A program made the translations under genes and the position numbers. Under the pieces are notes generated by a model, which was not told the origin of the DNA, searched no databases, and saw only the letters and a list, made by a program, of their open reading frames with translations. A DNA stretch of 51,731 bases from Armatimonadota bacterium (GTDB lineage: Bacteria; Armatimonadota; UBA5829; DSUL01), in contig JAGVUD010000382.1 of NCBI GenBank assembly GCA_019136435.1, positions 1 through 51,731 of the forward strand. The letters are read 5' to 3'. This document shows, piece after piece, positions 6,716 through 15,383 of the stretch; positions within the stretch are counted from its first letter, which is position 1; every line of letters starts with the position of its first letter.

Positions 6716-9147
6716 TCCACCGGGTTCCATGTTGGCGGCGGCTTCGGCAGCATCGCGCCTGTGATTTTGAGCGTGTACTGCCCGGGCTTTGAACAGACGG
6801 CCTTCCAGAACCCTCCGCCGAGCAGAGACACCGTCCACGCGCCGCCCGATTCAAGCGAGGGCGCGGGGGTCTTCGGCGTCCAGAAGATGACCTGATAGAT
6901 GCCGTCATCCGAAAGGCTCGCGGGGCATTCCACGTCCACCACGACGTCTGAGCCCACCATCTTCTGCGACCGTACGAAACAGACGCCCGGATCCACCAGA
7001 CGCGCCCCCCTCTTCGCGAAGCAGTAGAGGCTTGCCGGGCCACTCACGGTGCCCGAAGCGGCCTGCCGCTCGATCATGTCGTAGGCGATGTACGACGACG
7101 GCACGGTCATGCTTCCAGAGGTCTCCATGCACCACAGGCCTTCTGAGTTTACCCGCGCCTGCCCTCGGGCGATCTTCACCAGCCCGGAGTCGATTACCGT
7201 GTACGGCTGAATTCCGAGCCAGCTTGCGGCCAGCTTCGCCAGCGCGTTGTCCGGGCCGTCAGGACGCGACAGCGGCAGTCCCGCGACGAACAGGACAGAC
7301 CCTCGGACAGCGGCCAGCGAATCGCCGCCTGCGCCCTTCACCGGCTCCCAGCCAGAGGTACCCGCCCAGACGGGCCGGGCGGCGGTGCGCACGGGCAGAG
7401 CGGCGCCGCCGGGAACGGCCGCCTGCGCTTCGCCGGGAGTGCCCTGCTCGAATCTGAACGGGAGCGAGGCCGACACCGCGCCCGCTCCGGGCCCTCGCGG
7501 GGCGTCGCAGAAGACGATCGCCTTCTGGCCTTTGCCTGCACTGGTGAGGAACCGGCCAAGGGCTTCCGCCGACTGAGAGTTCAGGTATTCAACCCAGATT
7601 ATTACAGACTTACTCTTGCTTTCGCCGAGAGCGTTGAGCGACATGATATCCAGCCCGAACTGCTCCAGCGCGCGGGCGCCGTTCAGGCGGCCGCCGGACT
7701 CCGGCGAAACGAAGAACCCGGCCGGGCGCGGCCGAGGGACACCGGCGTAGGGCTGCAGCATCTGCAGGAAACCCCGCCATCTGGCGACTCCGGACACAAG
7801 GGGCTCGACATCGAGCATAGCCGTCCCGGGCTCCTGCGCGCCCGCCCTGTGGAAGACGACCGAAGCAGGCTTGTAGGGGAGCACGCGCGCCCAGAACGCG
7901 GCCAGGCTCGCGGGCGAGGCCGTATCGGTGCTGCCCGTGGGGTGGACGCCATTCAGCAGGAACGGCTTGCCCACGGCGGCGCACCGTGCCGCAATGAGGC
8001 CGAGCTTGAGTTCGCAGCCGACAGGATCGAACGTGGCCCCGGTGACCCCCGTAACAACGTCGCGGGGAGAGCCGGACGCGCGGTATCCCGCGCGCATGCG
8101 CCACCAGTTCGTGTGCTCGATGAGCGACGCCTCGCCTCCCGATGCAACGAGCAACGGGTCTTGCCAGTCCGCGGCGTCGCCGGCGGTCTGGCGGGCTTCT
8201 CCGGGGCCAGCCTCCAGACGCAGCTTGATTCTGCTCCCGGCGAACGAGCTCAGGTCAATATCGGCCTCTTGCCATGCCCCGGACTCCGGCGCGCGCGGCG
8301 GCACGCTCTGCTGCCAGACGGTTTCGGGCTTGAGACCGGCGAGAACGCGGACGGAGAGGCTGACGCCATCTCCACCCTGACTCCCGGCGCGGTAACTAAA
8401 CTTGAGGCGAGCCGCGGGAGGCAGGGTCACCGTCCATTCGGCAAACACGGTGGCCGGCTGCGAAGGCAGGCTCATGCGCAGCGCATCCCCTTCGCGGACG
8501 ATGCGAAGGCCGCGCATGTCCTGCGACTCCGGGTGGTCGTCCCACGTTCGCCCGCACCAGAGAGCGACACCCGCTGCGGACCCGGCCCGCCAGCAGGGAT
8601 CCAAGTCCACGGGCTCGTCATCGAGCCATGGGTCGGGCAGAGCTGTCACGACGTCCTGCCCGGACACAAGCGTATTCAGCTTTTCGATTGAAAATTTAAC
8701 AGAGTTGCACTCCGCGGTAGACGCCCCGGGCGCAGTGCGCGCGGAAGGCGGCGCGACAGACCAGCCGCAGACGGGCATGGAACCAGCGCCCTCTTTGAGA
8801 GCGGCGGAATCGGGCAGGGAATCGGCGGAGGATGCGGAAAACTCACCCGCCCACGTGACACCGGCGCGGCTGCAGAAAGCGAGTTCATCGGAGGCGAACG
8901 GCGTCAGGACGAAGTCGGCGGCATCCTTCCACCGTGCAAGCCTGAGCGGCGCGGCCACCGCATCGCCGCCCGACGCGAACCAGACCCCCACCCACGGGCG
9001 GCCCGCGGCCGGAGCGGCAAGACGCACGGGCTCGACAGATGCCGGCCCCGCCGCCGAAGAAGCAGGCGCAAACGTCACATCACCCGAGGCGCCGCAGGCG
9101 CCCCACGCCAGCAGAACCGCAGCGACAGCCCACCATCCGTTCTTCAC
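6709..9147 (-). CDS. Large secreted protein of unknown function, coupled to ccmF
   Basis: An 812-residue protein with a signal peptide (about 1-22). Residues about 225-310 look like a beta-sandwich lectin or CBM domain (FAEWTVTLPPAARLKFSYRAG, then WQEADIDLSSFAGSRIKLRLEAG). The middle part (about 370-640) has a TIM-barrel or Rossmann-like alternation with FLLNGVHPTGS and PAGFFVSPES segments but no motif I can assign to a known family. The start is GTG. Its ribosome binding site (GAGGAGG) is made from the last Glu codons of ccmF, so the two are tightly coupled, with four bases between them. The 3' end overlaps the convergent esterase gene by seven bases. A link to cytochrome c maturation is suggested only by position. 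Confidence 0.75.
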   Translation of the reverse strand: MKNGWWAVAAVLLAWGACGASGDVTFAPASSAAGPASVEPVRLAAPAAGRPWVGVWFASGGDAVAAPLRLARWKDAADFVLTPFASDELAFCSRAGVTWAGEFSASSADSLPDSAALKEGAGSMPVCGWSVAPPSARTAPGASTAECNSVKFSIEKLNTLVSGQDVVTALPDPWLDDEPVDLDPCWRAGSAAGVALWCGRTWDDHPESQDMRGLRIVREGDALRMSLPSQPATVFAEWTVTLPPAARLKFSYRAGSQGGDGVSLSVRVLAGLKPETVWQQSVPPRAPESGAWQEADIDLSSFAGSRIKLRLEAGPGEARQTAGDAADWQDPLLVASGGEASLIEHTNWWRMRAGYRASGSPRDVVTGVTGATFDPVGCELKLGLIAARCAAVGKPFLLNGVHPTGSTDTASPASLAAFWARVLPYKPASVVFHRAGAQEPGTAMLDVEPLVSGVARWRGFLQMLQPYAGVPRPRPAGFFVSPESGGRLNGARALEQFGLDIMSLNALGESKSKSVIIWVEYLNSQSAEALGRFLTSAGKGQKAIVFCDAPRGPGAGAVSASLPFRFEQGTPGEAQAAVPGGAALPVRTAARPVWAGTSGWEPVKGAGGDSLAAVRGSVLFVAGLPLSRPDGPDNALAKLAASWLGIQPYTVIDSGLVKIARGQARVNSEGLWCMETSGSMTVPSSYIAYDMIERQAASGTVSGPASLYCFAKRGARLVDPGVCFVRSQKMVGSDVVVDVECPASLSDDGIYQVIFWTPKTPAPSLESGGAWTVSLLGGGFWKAVCSKPGQYTLKITGAMLPKPPPTWNPVDH

Positions 9148-9151
9148 AATG

Positions 9152-11461
9152 CTACTCCTCCTCGCGCGCGGCTTTCTCGCGGAACCGTCTGACGGCCGCC
9201 AGCAGCGACCCGATGCTCATGATGAGCACGCCGGTCCACATCAGGGTCATCAGCGGCTTGTCCGAGACGCGCAGGCTCACGTATCCGGCCCGCGGCTGGC
9301 CGCTTTCGGGCGGTGCCGCCGCGGCGGCCGGGGCAGGTGAGACTCCGGGACGGGCCACGCGAACAATCAACTCCACCTTCGTGCCCCCGTCTTCGGAAGC
9401 CTCCATCTGACCGAAACTGGCGAACTGCACTTTGCAGCCGTCCACCTCACGGGTTTCGCCGCGTGTGAGGGAGACTTCTTCCGCAGCGCCGCCATCAACA
9501 GACACCGTGAAGCGCACGGTGCGATCCTCGACCGACATGCTGACGACGTCCACGACGACGCGGCCGTCCTGCGTGGCGGCGGACTGGCCCCGCGCTCCGG
9601 CCGCGCCTGCGATAAACGCGGGGGTGATCTCTTCGGAGTTCGCAAGCGCAGGGGTCTCCTCGTCAAGAGCGTCCGCTGCAGCGCCCGATGCAGCGGACGC
9701 CTCCTCCATCTGTTCGGGCGCGAAGTAGGTGTCGCGCAGGGGCCCGCGGTGGATGAACGGCTTGAAGGCGTGCCCGCCGCCCGGCATTTCGGCTCCGGTT
9801 AGCTGCACCTTCTGCCACTTCCCGCGCGGGTTCCGCAGCGACAGGTCGGCCGCCAGTACCCGCGGAGCCGGCGAGTGCACGCGATCGAGCCGAACGGTCC
9901 ATCCGTAGGCGCGGCCCGCCTCTGCGCCCTCTTCCAGGCGCACAGCCTGCGGGGAAAGCCCCAGATTGCTGCCCGCGATTCCGAGGAACATGAGCGCAAA
10001 ACCGGCGTGGGCGAGATACATGCTCGACTGCATGAGCCCCGCGACCATGCTGGAGCGCACAAACCAGAACACGTTGACCCCGGCCGCCAGCAGCGACACC
10101 AGTGCGACCGTGAGCAGCATCCCCCAGGATAGCCCGAACAGAATGAACAGCACCGCGGCAACTACCAGCGCGCCGAGCACGGCGGGACCGATCCAGCGCC
10201 CCTTCGGCGAAGCGGCCTCGCGGGGTCTCGCCTTCGCGGACCACGCCATCAGGGGGCAGAGCGCCACGAGGGCCAGAACGACGACGGCCAGCGGGCCCGT
10301 GGTCGTGTTGTAGAAGTGCGCGTCCACCCCGCGCGGGCGCTCGGGATTCAGCATGGTGGTGATTACCGGCGTGGACGTGCCGATCAGGACAAGCGCGGCG
10401 ATGCCTGCGAGCACCCACTGGGTGAAGTAGAGATTGGACTCCTTGCCGTCCGGGCTCTCGATGATGGGCGGCGCGGCCATCCGCCGCCAGCGCCACACGA
10501 GCAGACCAGCGAACACGATGACAAGAGCGGCTAGCATCGAGCCGAGCACCGCAGTCACGCCGAGGTCGGCAAAGCTGTGCACCGAGAAGTCACCGAGCAC
10601 CCCGCTTCGCGTCAGGAACGTCGAATAGAGCACGAGCAGGTAAGTGAGCAGGGAGAAGATGATGTTCGGGCGCTCGCAGGTCTTCTTGCGGCGCTGCAGG
10701 ATGAGCCCGTGCAGCAGAACCGTGCCCGTGATCCACGGGACGAGAGAGGAGTTCTCGACGGGATCCCATCCCCAGTATCCGCCCCAGCCCAGCACTTCGT
10801 ATGCCCAGAGCCCGCCGAGGATGATGCCGACACCCAGCGTCAGCCAGGCGAATGACGCCCACGGGAGGGCGGCTTTGGCCCAGTTTCCGAAGCGCCCCGT
10901 GAGGAGGGCGCCGGCGGCGAGGCAGGCAGCCACGGTCGCGGCGGCGAAACCGACAAACAGCAGGGGCGGATGTATGGCCATCCAGGGGTTCTGCAGGATA
11001 GGATTCAGACCCTGGCCGTCGTCCGCGGGCTGGCCGAGCGGAGCAAACGGCGACTGCGACACCAGCATGACCAGCAGCATAAGCTGCGCGAGGCACCAGA
11101 AAACCATGGAGGAGTTCTCCATGGCCCTCGCGGAGCGCGCCAGGAAGACTCCCATCCACGCGCCGACAAGCGCCCACAGCAGGAAGGAGCCCTGAGGCCC
11201 GGCCCAGAACGCCGATGTGCGGTACACGAGAGGCAACTCGCGTGACGTGTAGCCATAGACGTAGGCGATGTCGTACCGTTCATTCAGGAGCGCCATCAGG
11301 AGCAGGCCAGCGGCCCCCGTTATGAGCAGCGCCGAGAGGCCATACACCCGGCGTCCGAGCGCAGGCAGCTTCCAGTCGCTCAGAGTCTCGGCGAGATATA
11401 TGAGAAAGGCCGCAGCAGTCGCGCCTGCCGCGAGCCAAAGAAGGACGTCTCCGAATACCAT
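9152..11461 (-). CDS. ccmF: Cytochrome c heme lyase subunit CcmF
   Basis: A 769-residue polytopic membrane protein of the CcmF/NrfE branch of the heme-handling protein family, which attaches heme to apocytochrome c on the outer face of the cytoplasmic membrane (system I). The tryptophan-rich WWD heme-binding signature is at residues 226-243 (WGGYWGWDPVENSSLVPW). Typical CcmF segments are present before it (GPQGSFLLW near 88, NPWMAIHPP near 158) and after it (FLTRSGVLGDFSVHSF). The C-terminal periplasmic region (about 560-735) is larger than in the usual 650-residue proteins and Ala/Pro-rich, followed by a last helix. No other ccm gene lies in the window. GGGAGAAAG precedes the start. The final EEE codons carry the ribosome binding site of the downstream gene. 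Confidence 0.93.
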   Translation of the reverse strand: MVFGDVLLWLAAGATAAAFLIYLAETLSDWKLPALGRRVYGLSALLITGAAGLLLMALLNERYDIAYVYGYTSRELPLVYRTSAFWAGPQGSFLLWALVGAWMGVFLARSARAMENSSMVFWCLAQLMLLVMLVSQSPFAPLGQPADDGQGLNPILQNPWMAIHPPLLFVGFAAATVAACLAAGALLTGRFGNWAKAALPWASFAWLTLGVGIILGGLWAYEVLGWGGYWGWDPVENSSLVPWITGTVLLHGLILQRRKKTCERPNIIFSLLTYLLVLYSTFLTRSGVLGDFSVHSFADLGVTAVLGSMLAALVIVFAGLLVWRWRRMAAPPIIESPDGKESNLYFTQWVLAGIAALVLIGTSTPVITTMLNPERPRGVDAHFYNTTTGPLAVVVLALVALCPLMAWSAKARPREAASPKGRWIGPAVLGALVVAAVLFILFGLSWGMLLTVALVSLLAAGVNVFWFVRSSMVAGLMQSSMYLAHAGFALMFLGIAGSNLGLSPQAVRLEEGAEAGRAYGWTVRLDRVHSPAPRVLAADLSLRNPRGKWQKVQLTGAEMPGGGHAFKPFIHRGPLRDTYFAPEQMEEASAASGAAADALDEETPALANSEEITPAFIAGAAGARGQSAATQDGRVVVDVVSMSVEDRTVRFTVSVDGGAAEEVSLTRGETREVDGCKVQFASFGQMEASEDGGTKVELIVRVARPGVSPAPAAAAAPPESGQPRAGYVSLRVSDKPLMTLMWTGVLIMSIGSLLAAVRRFREKAAREEE

Positions 11462-11527
11462 GCGAATCGCTTTCTCCCAGCGCGCGGCGGCATGAAACAG
11501 ACGCCATCCGCGTCAGCGTGCGCTACA

Positions 11528-11557
11528 ACTAAACAACCGGCAGGCCCCGCTTGTCAA
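11528..11557 (-). promoter_or_regulatory. Predicted promoter for ccmF and its partner
   Basis: Minus strand: consensus TTGACA (11552-11557), an 18-base spacer and TTTAGT (11528-11533), ending about 66 bases before the ccmF start. The -35 box is perfect and the -10 box matches four of six positions. Confidence 0.45.
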
Positions 11558-11692
11558 GCGGGCGAGGGCGATTGGCACGTTTCGAGTGGAGACCAGGCCA
11601 GACTTGCGTCAGGGCGCCGCGTGTTCCACAATTGCGGGCGGCGGCGACGACGCCGCTGCTTCGGACGGGGGCGGGATTGAAGGAGAAAGCGC

Positions 11693-12823
11693 TTGCACGA
11701 CGGTTTTCTTGATCAGTGGCTCATCTGCGGGCCATTCTACAGCGACAGGGGATGGGCGACGCTCGACGAAGACTATCTCTACGGCGAGAGCACGGTGCGG
11801 CCGCGCGAGGGAGTTCGTTCTTTCGGCAAGGCATGGCGGCCGTGGGACACCGAAGACGGCTTTCTGCAGTTTCTGAATGCGCCGTTCGCACACACGCTGT
11901 TCGTGACGGGGTATGCGCACTCGTATGTGCACGTCCCGGAGACTGTGAACGCGCAGATTCTGTGCGGCAGCGACGACGGCATAAAGGTGTGGCTGAACGG
12001 AAATGTGGTGTGGCGCAAGGACGCCAACCGGGCCGCCGTTGCTGGCGAAGATCGCGCGTCCATAATCCTGCAGGCCGGGTGGAACTCGCTTCTGGTAAAG
12101 GTGCGTCAGGGGATGAGCCACTGGCAGTTCGTGCTGCAGCTTGTGGGCGAGAACGGCCGGGAGATCGGCGGCCTGACGAGCGCGCGCGAAGGAGCGATGA
12201 CCGCAAAACCGGCCGCGCACGCTCTGAACGTGCGCCCGCGCTTCACATCCGAGACCTACGAGATCTCCGGCGGCGTCCTCACGCGCACGGTCTCTTTTGA
12301 AGTGGGCAACCCGGGCACGGAGCGAATCGAGCAGGCCGAGGTTCGAGCGGCGGATGCGCGGGTTGCCGTGCCGGCGCTCGGACCCGGCGAAACCAGCGTT
12401 GAGACCGCGAAGCTCTCGATGGAAGCTGTTGCGGCAGCGATGCGCGGCGAGGTGGAGGGGTGGTCTGGCGGCCAGAAGCTGGCAACGCAGGTGATCGTCA
12501 GCGAGGCGTGGAGGCTTCTGAGGGACTTCTTCGCGCCGGTGTTCGTGCGCGGAGGCGGAGAAGCGGCGCTGCCCGACCCGCTGGCGGCATTCGAATGGCA
12601 GCCGTTCACGGCGGACGAGAGCGGAAGCTACTGGATTGCCGAGCCGCCGGGCTTGAGGCGCTATCTGGGCGGTCTCGTCGGCCGGTTTCCGATGAAGGAT
12701 GCGGACACGGACACGGCGCGGGCGGCGTGCGGGAGTCTGCTGGAGCTTGCCCTGACGGGCAGAGCGGAGGAGTTCAGCAAAGTATTGCAGGCGGCGAAGC
12801 TGCCGGCGCAGGAGGCACTCTAG
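11693..12823 (+). CDS. PA14/lectin-like domain protein, partner of the GH116 gene
   Basis: A 376-residue protein starting at TTG, supported by AAGGAG ending seven bases upstream; no ATG or GTG start fits. Residues about 50-155 form the domain often attached to glycosidases in which a sugar-binding-like face is followed by SDDGIKVWLNGNVVW and then GWNSLLVKVRQG. Residues 195-265 form an Ig-like sandwich. The last 110 residues are helical and unassigned. There is no obvious signal peptide, so it may act in the cytoplasm or be exported with its partner. The TAG stop overlaps the GTG of the next gene by one base (TAGTG), so the two are translationally coupled and probably work together. The binding function is inferred. 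Confidence 0.75.
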   Translation: MHDGFLDQWLICGPFYSDRGWATLDEDYLYGESTVRPREGVRSFGKAWRPWDTEDGFLQFLNAPFAHTLFVTGYAHSYVHVPETVNAQILCGSDDGIKVWLNGNVVWRKDANRAAVAGEDRASIILQAGWNSLLVKVRQGMSHWQFVLQLVGENGREIGGLTSAREGAMTAKPAAHALNVRPRFTSETYEISGGVLTRTVSFEVGNPGTERIEQAEVRAADARVAVPALGPGETSVETAKLSMEAVAAAMRGEVEGWSGGQKLATQVIVSEAWRLLRDFFAPVFVRGGGEAALPDPLAAFEWQPFTADESGSYWIAEPPGLRRYLGGLVGRFPMKDADTDTARAACGSLLELALTGRAEEFSKVLQAAKLPAQEAL

Positions 12824-15237
12824 TGGCCCGGAACGGAAAGATTTCACGCAGGACGTTTTTGAAGGCGGGCGCGGGAGTGGTGACGGCAGGCGTCGCGGGC
12901 GCCCCGGTCAAGCTGCACGCAAAGCAGTGCTGTTCTCGGAGCGAAGCCCCAAAACAGAACTCGGGGATTCCGCTCGGCGGACTGGGCGCGGGCACGGTGG
13001 AGATCCGCGACGACGGGTTCTTTCACGACTGGCAACTCTTCGGCAACTGGCGGCACGAGGAGCTTGAGCAGCAGTTCGAAGACGCATTCTTTGCCTTCCA
13101 CTCCAGCACGGACACGGGGCGCGCCGAAAAGCGCATACTGGCCGCCGAATGGCGCCACGGCCTGGCTCCGGTGGAGCAGATCAGCTACACGGGGCAGTTT
13201 CCCTTCGCCACGCTCGATTACTGCTGGAAAGAGGCGCCGTGCAGTGTGCGGCTGGCGGCTTTCTCCCCCTTCGTGCCGCACGATTCCGCGAGTTCGGGCA
13301 CACCGGCCGCTGTCTTCGAGTTCAGCGTGACCAACGAAACCCGGGAGCCTCTGGCCGCGAGCATCGCTTTCTGCCTGCCGAACATGGCCGGCTACAACAC
13401 GCCCTCGCCGAAGCACACTGCCAGACGCGTTTCGGGACGATCCTGGCGCGGGGTGGGCATGTCGGCGGAGGGACTCCCCGCGGACACGCCATCGAACGGG
13501 GAGGTGATTGCGGCGGTAGTGGGACGCGGCGGGTCCGCGGCGTCCGGCGGCCCGAAGGAGCTGCTCGCGGCGTTCGCCCGGACGGGACGAGCCGCGGACA
13601 CAGGCGGCGCGGACGCCGCCCTGGTGTGGAAGAAGCTGGACCTGAAGCCGGGGGAAACCGGAATCGTCACGTTTGTGCTGGCCTGGCACTTCCCCTGCTT
13701 CATTGACGCAGAGAAGATCGATCTGGGGCGGATGTACGCGCACCGGTTCGCCTCGGCGCAAGATGTCGCCTCGCATGTCGCCGCGAACCTCGCCGACGTT
13801 AAGAAGAAGACCGCCGCCTTCCGTGACGTGTTCTATCGCTCCACGCTGCCGAACTGGCTTATGGACGCCATCAACGCGCAGTTCACCACGCTGTTCAAAA
13901 GCTCGTGGTGGACGAAAGACGGCACGTTCGCGATCTGGGAGGGTCTGGGCTGCTGCGGCTTGCAGACCGTGGATGTGGCCTACTACGGGTCCGTGGCGCT
14001 GATCGCGCTCTTCCCCGACCTCGCGAAGCAGGCGATGCGGCTGAGCGCGCGGCATCAGAACCCGTCCGGACGCATTCCCCACTTCTTCCCCGGCACGTTC
14101 GAGTATCCGGACGCCTACCACATGATTGACCTGATGCCCAAGTTCACGCTGATGGTGTGGAGGGACTATCTGTGGACGGGCGACCGGGCATATCTGAACG
14201 AGATGTGGCCGCGCGTGCGGGCGGCGATGGAGCACAACCGGGCGCTCGACCGCAACGGCGACTTCGTCTGCGACAACCACGGCATAGACCAGAGCTACGA
14301 CGGGTGGGAGTTCGAGGGGACGTCGAGCTATGTGGGGCTGATCAACGCGGCGGGCTTCAAGGCGGCGGCGAAGATGGCAGTGCTGTGCGGCGAACCGGAA
14401 CTGGCCGAGGACTACCAGCGTCTGGCAGCCATCGGCGCGGCATCGCTCGACCGGTTGCTCTGGAACGGGGAGTACTTCGACCTGTTCTACGACATTGCGA
14501 CAGACGTGCGGGACACATGCTGCATGTCCGACCAGGTGAACGGGCAGTGGTTTGCCGACCTGATAGAGCTGGGCAGCCTGCTTCCCGATGTGAAGATCGA
14601 GAGCGCGCTGAAGGCGATCTACGCGCACAACCGCAAGGGCGACCACCTCCGCAACGGCGTCTGGCCTCGCGGCGGGGAGCCGGACCACGGCGGGCAGTGG
14701 ACAGCCGTCTGGACGGGCACGGAGTATATGGTTGCCGCGCACATGGTCGCGCGGGGACTCGTGGACGAGGGGCTGTCGGCGGCGAAGGCGGTTTATGACC
14801 GCTACGCAAAGGACGGACGCACGTGGAACCACGGAGAGTGCGGAGACCACTACTACCGCCCGCTTGTGGCGCTGGCGATACTGTATGCGGCGCAGGGGTT
14901 TCATTACTCGGCTGTCGAGGGGCGGCTGACGCTGGCGCCCTGCGTCGAGCCCGGCAACCATGTGTCGCCGCTCATCACGCCGCTTGCGTGGGGCGAGGTG
15001 CGGTACAGGGAGGATGCCCACGGCGCCAGGATCGAGATCGAGGTGATGCAGGGGCGTCTCGCGCTCAGGACGCTGGAGACGCGCGCGTTCGCGGCAGGCG
15101 GCGCAAGGGTTTCGCTTGGCGGGAGGAGGCTCGACGCGTCAACGGAGACGCTGGACGGGACCGCCGCCATCAGCTTCGCCGAGGCCGCGCTGGGGCCCGG
15201 AGACCTGCTCGTCGTCGAGCCAGAAGCGGGCCAGTGA
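12823..15237 (+). CDS. GH116 (DUF608) beta-glucosidase/glucosylceramidase-like enzyme, Tat-exported
   Basis: An 804-residue enzyme starting at GTG within TAGTG. The N terminus carries a twin-arginine signal (SRRTFLK, residues 8-14). The GBA2-type N-terminal beta domain starts at GIPLGGLGAGTVEIRDDG (48-65), the typical opening of this family. The (alpha/alpha)6 catalytic domain covers about 340-740. The probable nucleophile is Glu373 in WEGLGCC, before TVDVAYYGS, which matches the GBA2 segment around its catalytic Glu. The probable acid/base lies in DQSYDGW (Asp489 or Asp493), again as in GBA2. GH116 members hydrolyse beta-glucosides, beta-xylosides or N-acetylglucosaminides; the specificity here is not evident. 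It is coupled to the lectin-like protein upstream. Confidence 0.9.
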   Translation: MARNGKISRRTFLKAGAGVVTAGVAGAPVKLHAKQCCSRSEAPKQNSGIPLGGLGAGTVEIRDDGFFHDWQLFGNWRHEELEQQFEDAFFAFHSSTDTGRAEKRILAAEWRHGLAPVEQISYTGQFPFATLDYCWKEAPCSVRLAAFSPFVPHDSASSGTPAAVFEFSVTNETREPLAASIAFCLPNMAGYNTPSPKHTARRVSGRSWRGVGMSAEGLPADTPSNGEVIAAVVGRGGSAASGGPKELLAAFARTGRAADTGGADAALVWKKLDLKPGETGIVTFVLAWHFPCFIDAEKIDLGRMYAHRFASAQDVASHVAANLADVKKKTAAFRDVFYRSTLPNWLMDAINAQFTTLFKSSWWTKDGTFAIWEGLGCCGLQTVDVAYYGSVALIALFPDLAKQAMRLSARHQNPSGRIPHFFPGTFEYPDAYHMIDLMPKFTLMVWRDYLWTGDRAYLNEMWPRVRAAMEHNRALDRNGDFVCDNHGIDQSYDGWEFEGTSSYVGLINAAGFKAAAKMAVLCGEPELAEDYQRLAAIGAASLDRLLWNGEYFDLFYDIATDVRDTCCMSDQVNGQWFADLIELGSLLPDVKIESALKAIYAHNRKGDHLRNGVWPRGGEPDHGGQWTAVWTGTEYMVAAHMVARGLVDEGLSAAKAVYDRYAKDGRTWNHGECGDHYYRPLVALAILYAAQGFHYSAVEGRLTLAPCVEPGNHVSPLITPLAWGEVRYREDAHGARIEIEVMQGRLALRTLETRAFAAGGARVSLGGRRLDASTETLDGTAAISFAEAALGPGDLLVVEPEAGQ

Positions 15238-15266
15238 GCCTCTCCGGGACTCCGCATCGTGCGGCA

Positions 15267-15283
15267 GTGGCACGCTGTGCCAC
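15267..15283. terminator. Short hairpin between convergent genes
   Basis: Perfect inverted repeat GTGGCAC / GTGCCAC with a three-base loop, 30 bases after the GH116 stop. No T-run follows, so a terminator role is only possible. It abuts the dispersed repeat that begins at 15282. Confidence 0.35.
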
Positions 15284-15354
15284 GTCGTCCTGAACTTGAT
15301 TCAGGACCCACCTCCGGCCGCCCCGTGGATGCCGGATCAAGCCCGGCATGACGT
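15282..15354. repeat. Dispersed intergenic repeat, two-part copy
   Basis: The first part is TCCTGAACTTGATTCAGGA, a 7-bp hairpin; the second is TGCCGGATCAAGCCCGGCA with a TGACGT tail. Both parts recur at 32.5-32.6 kb. They belong to the widely scattered repeat whose translation reads MPDLIRHP or LNLIQDP. The copy fills most of the 146-base gap between two convergent genes. Confidence 0.85.
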
Positions 15355-15383
15355 GGCGCGGGGCCGAAGGGCAGGAGAGCGGC

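Noticed and set aside
12844-15021. 725-codon minus-strand open frame
   Set aside because: Antisense to the GH116 gene, which has clear catalytic motifs; composition is typical of a shadow frame.
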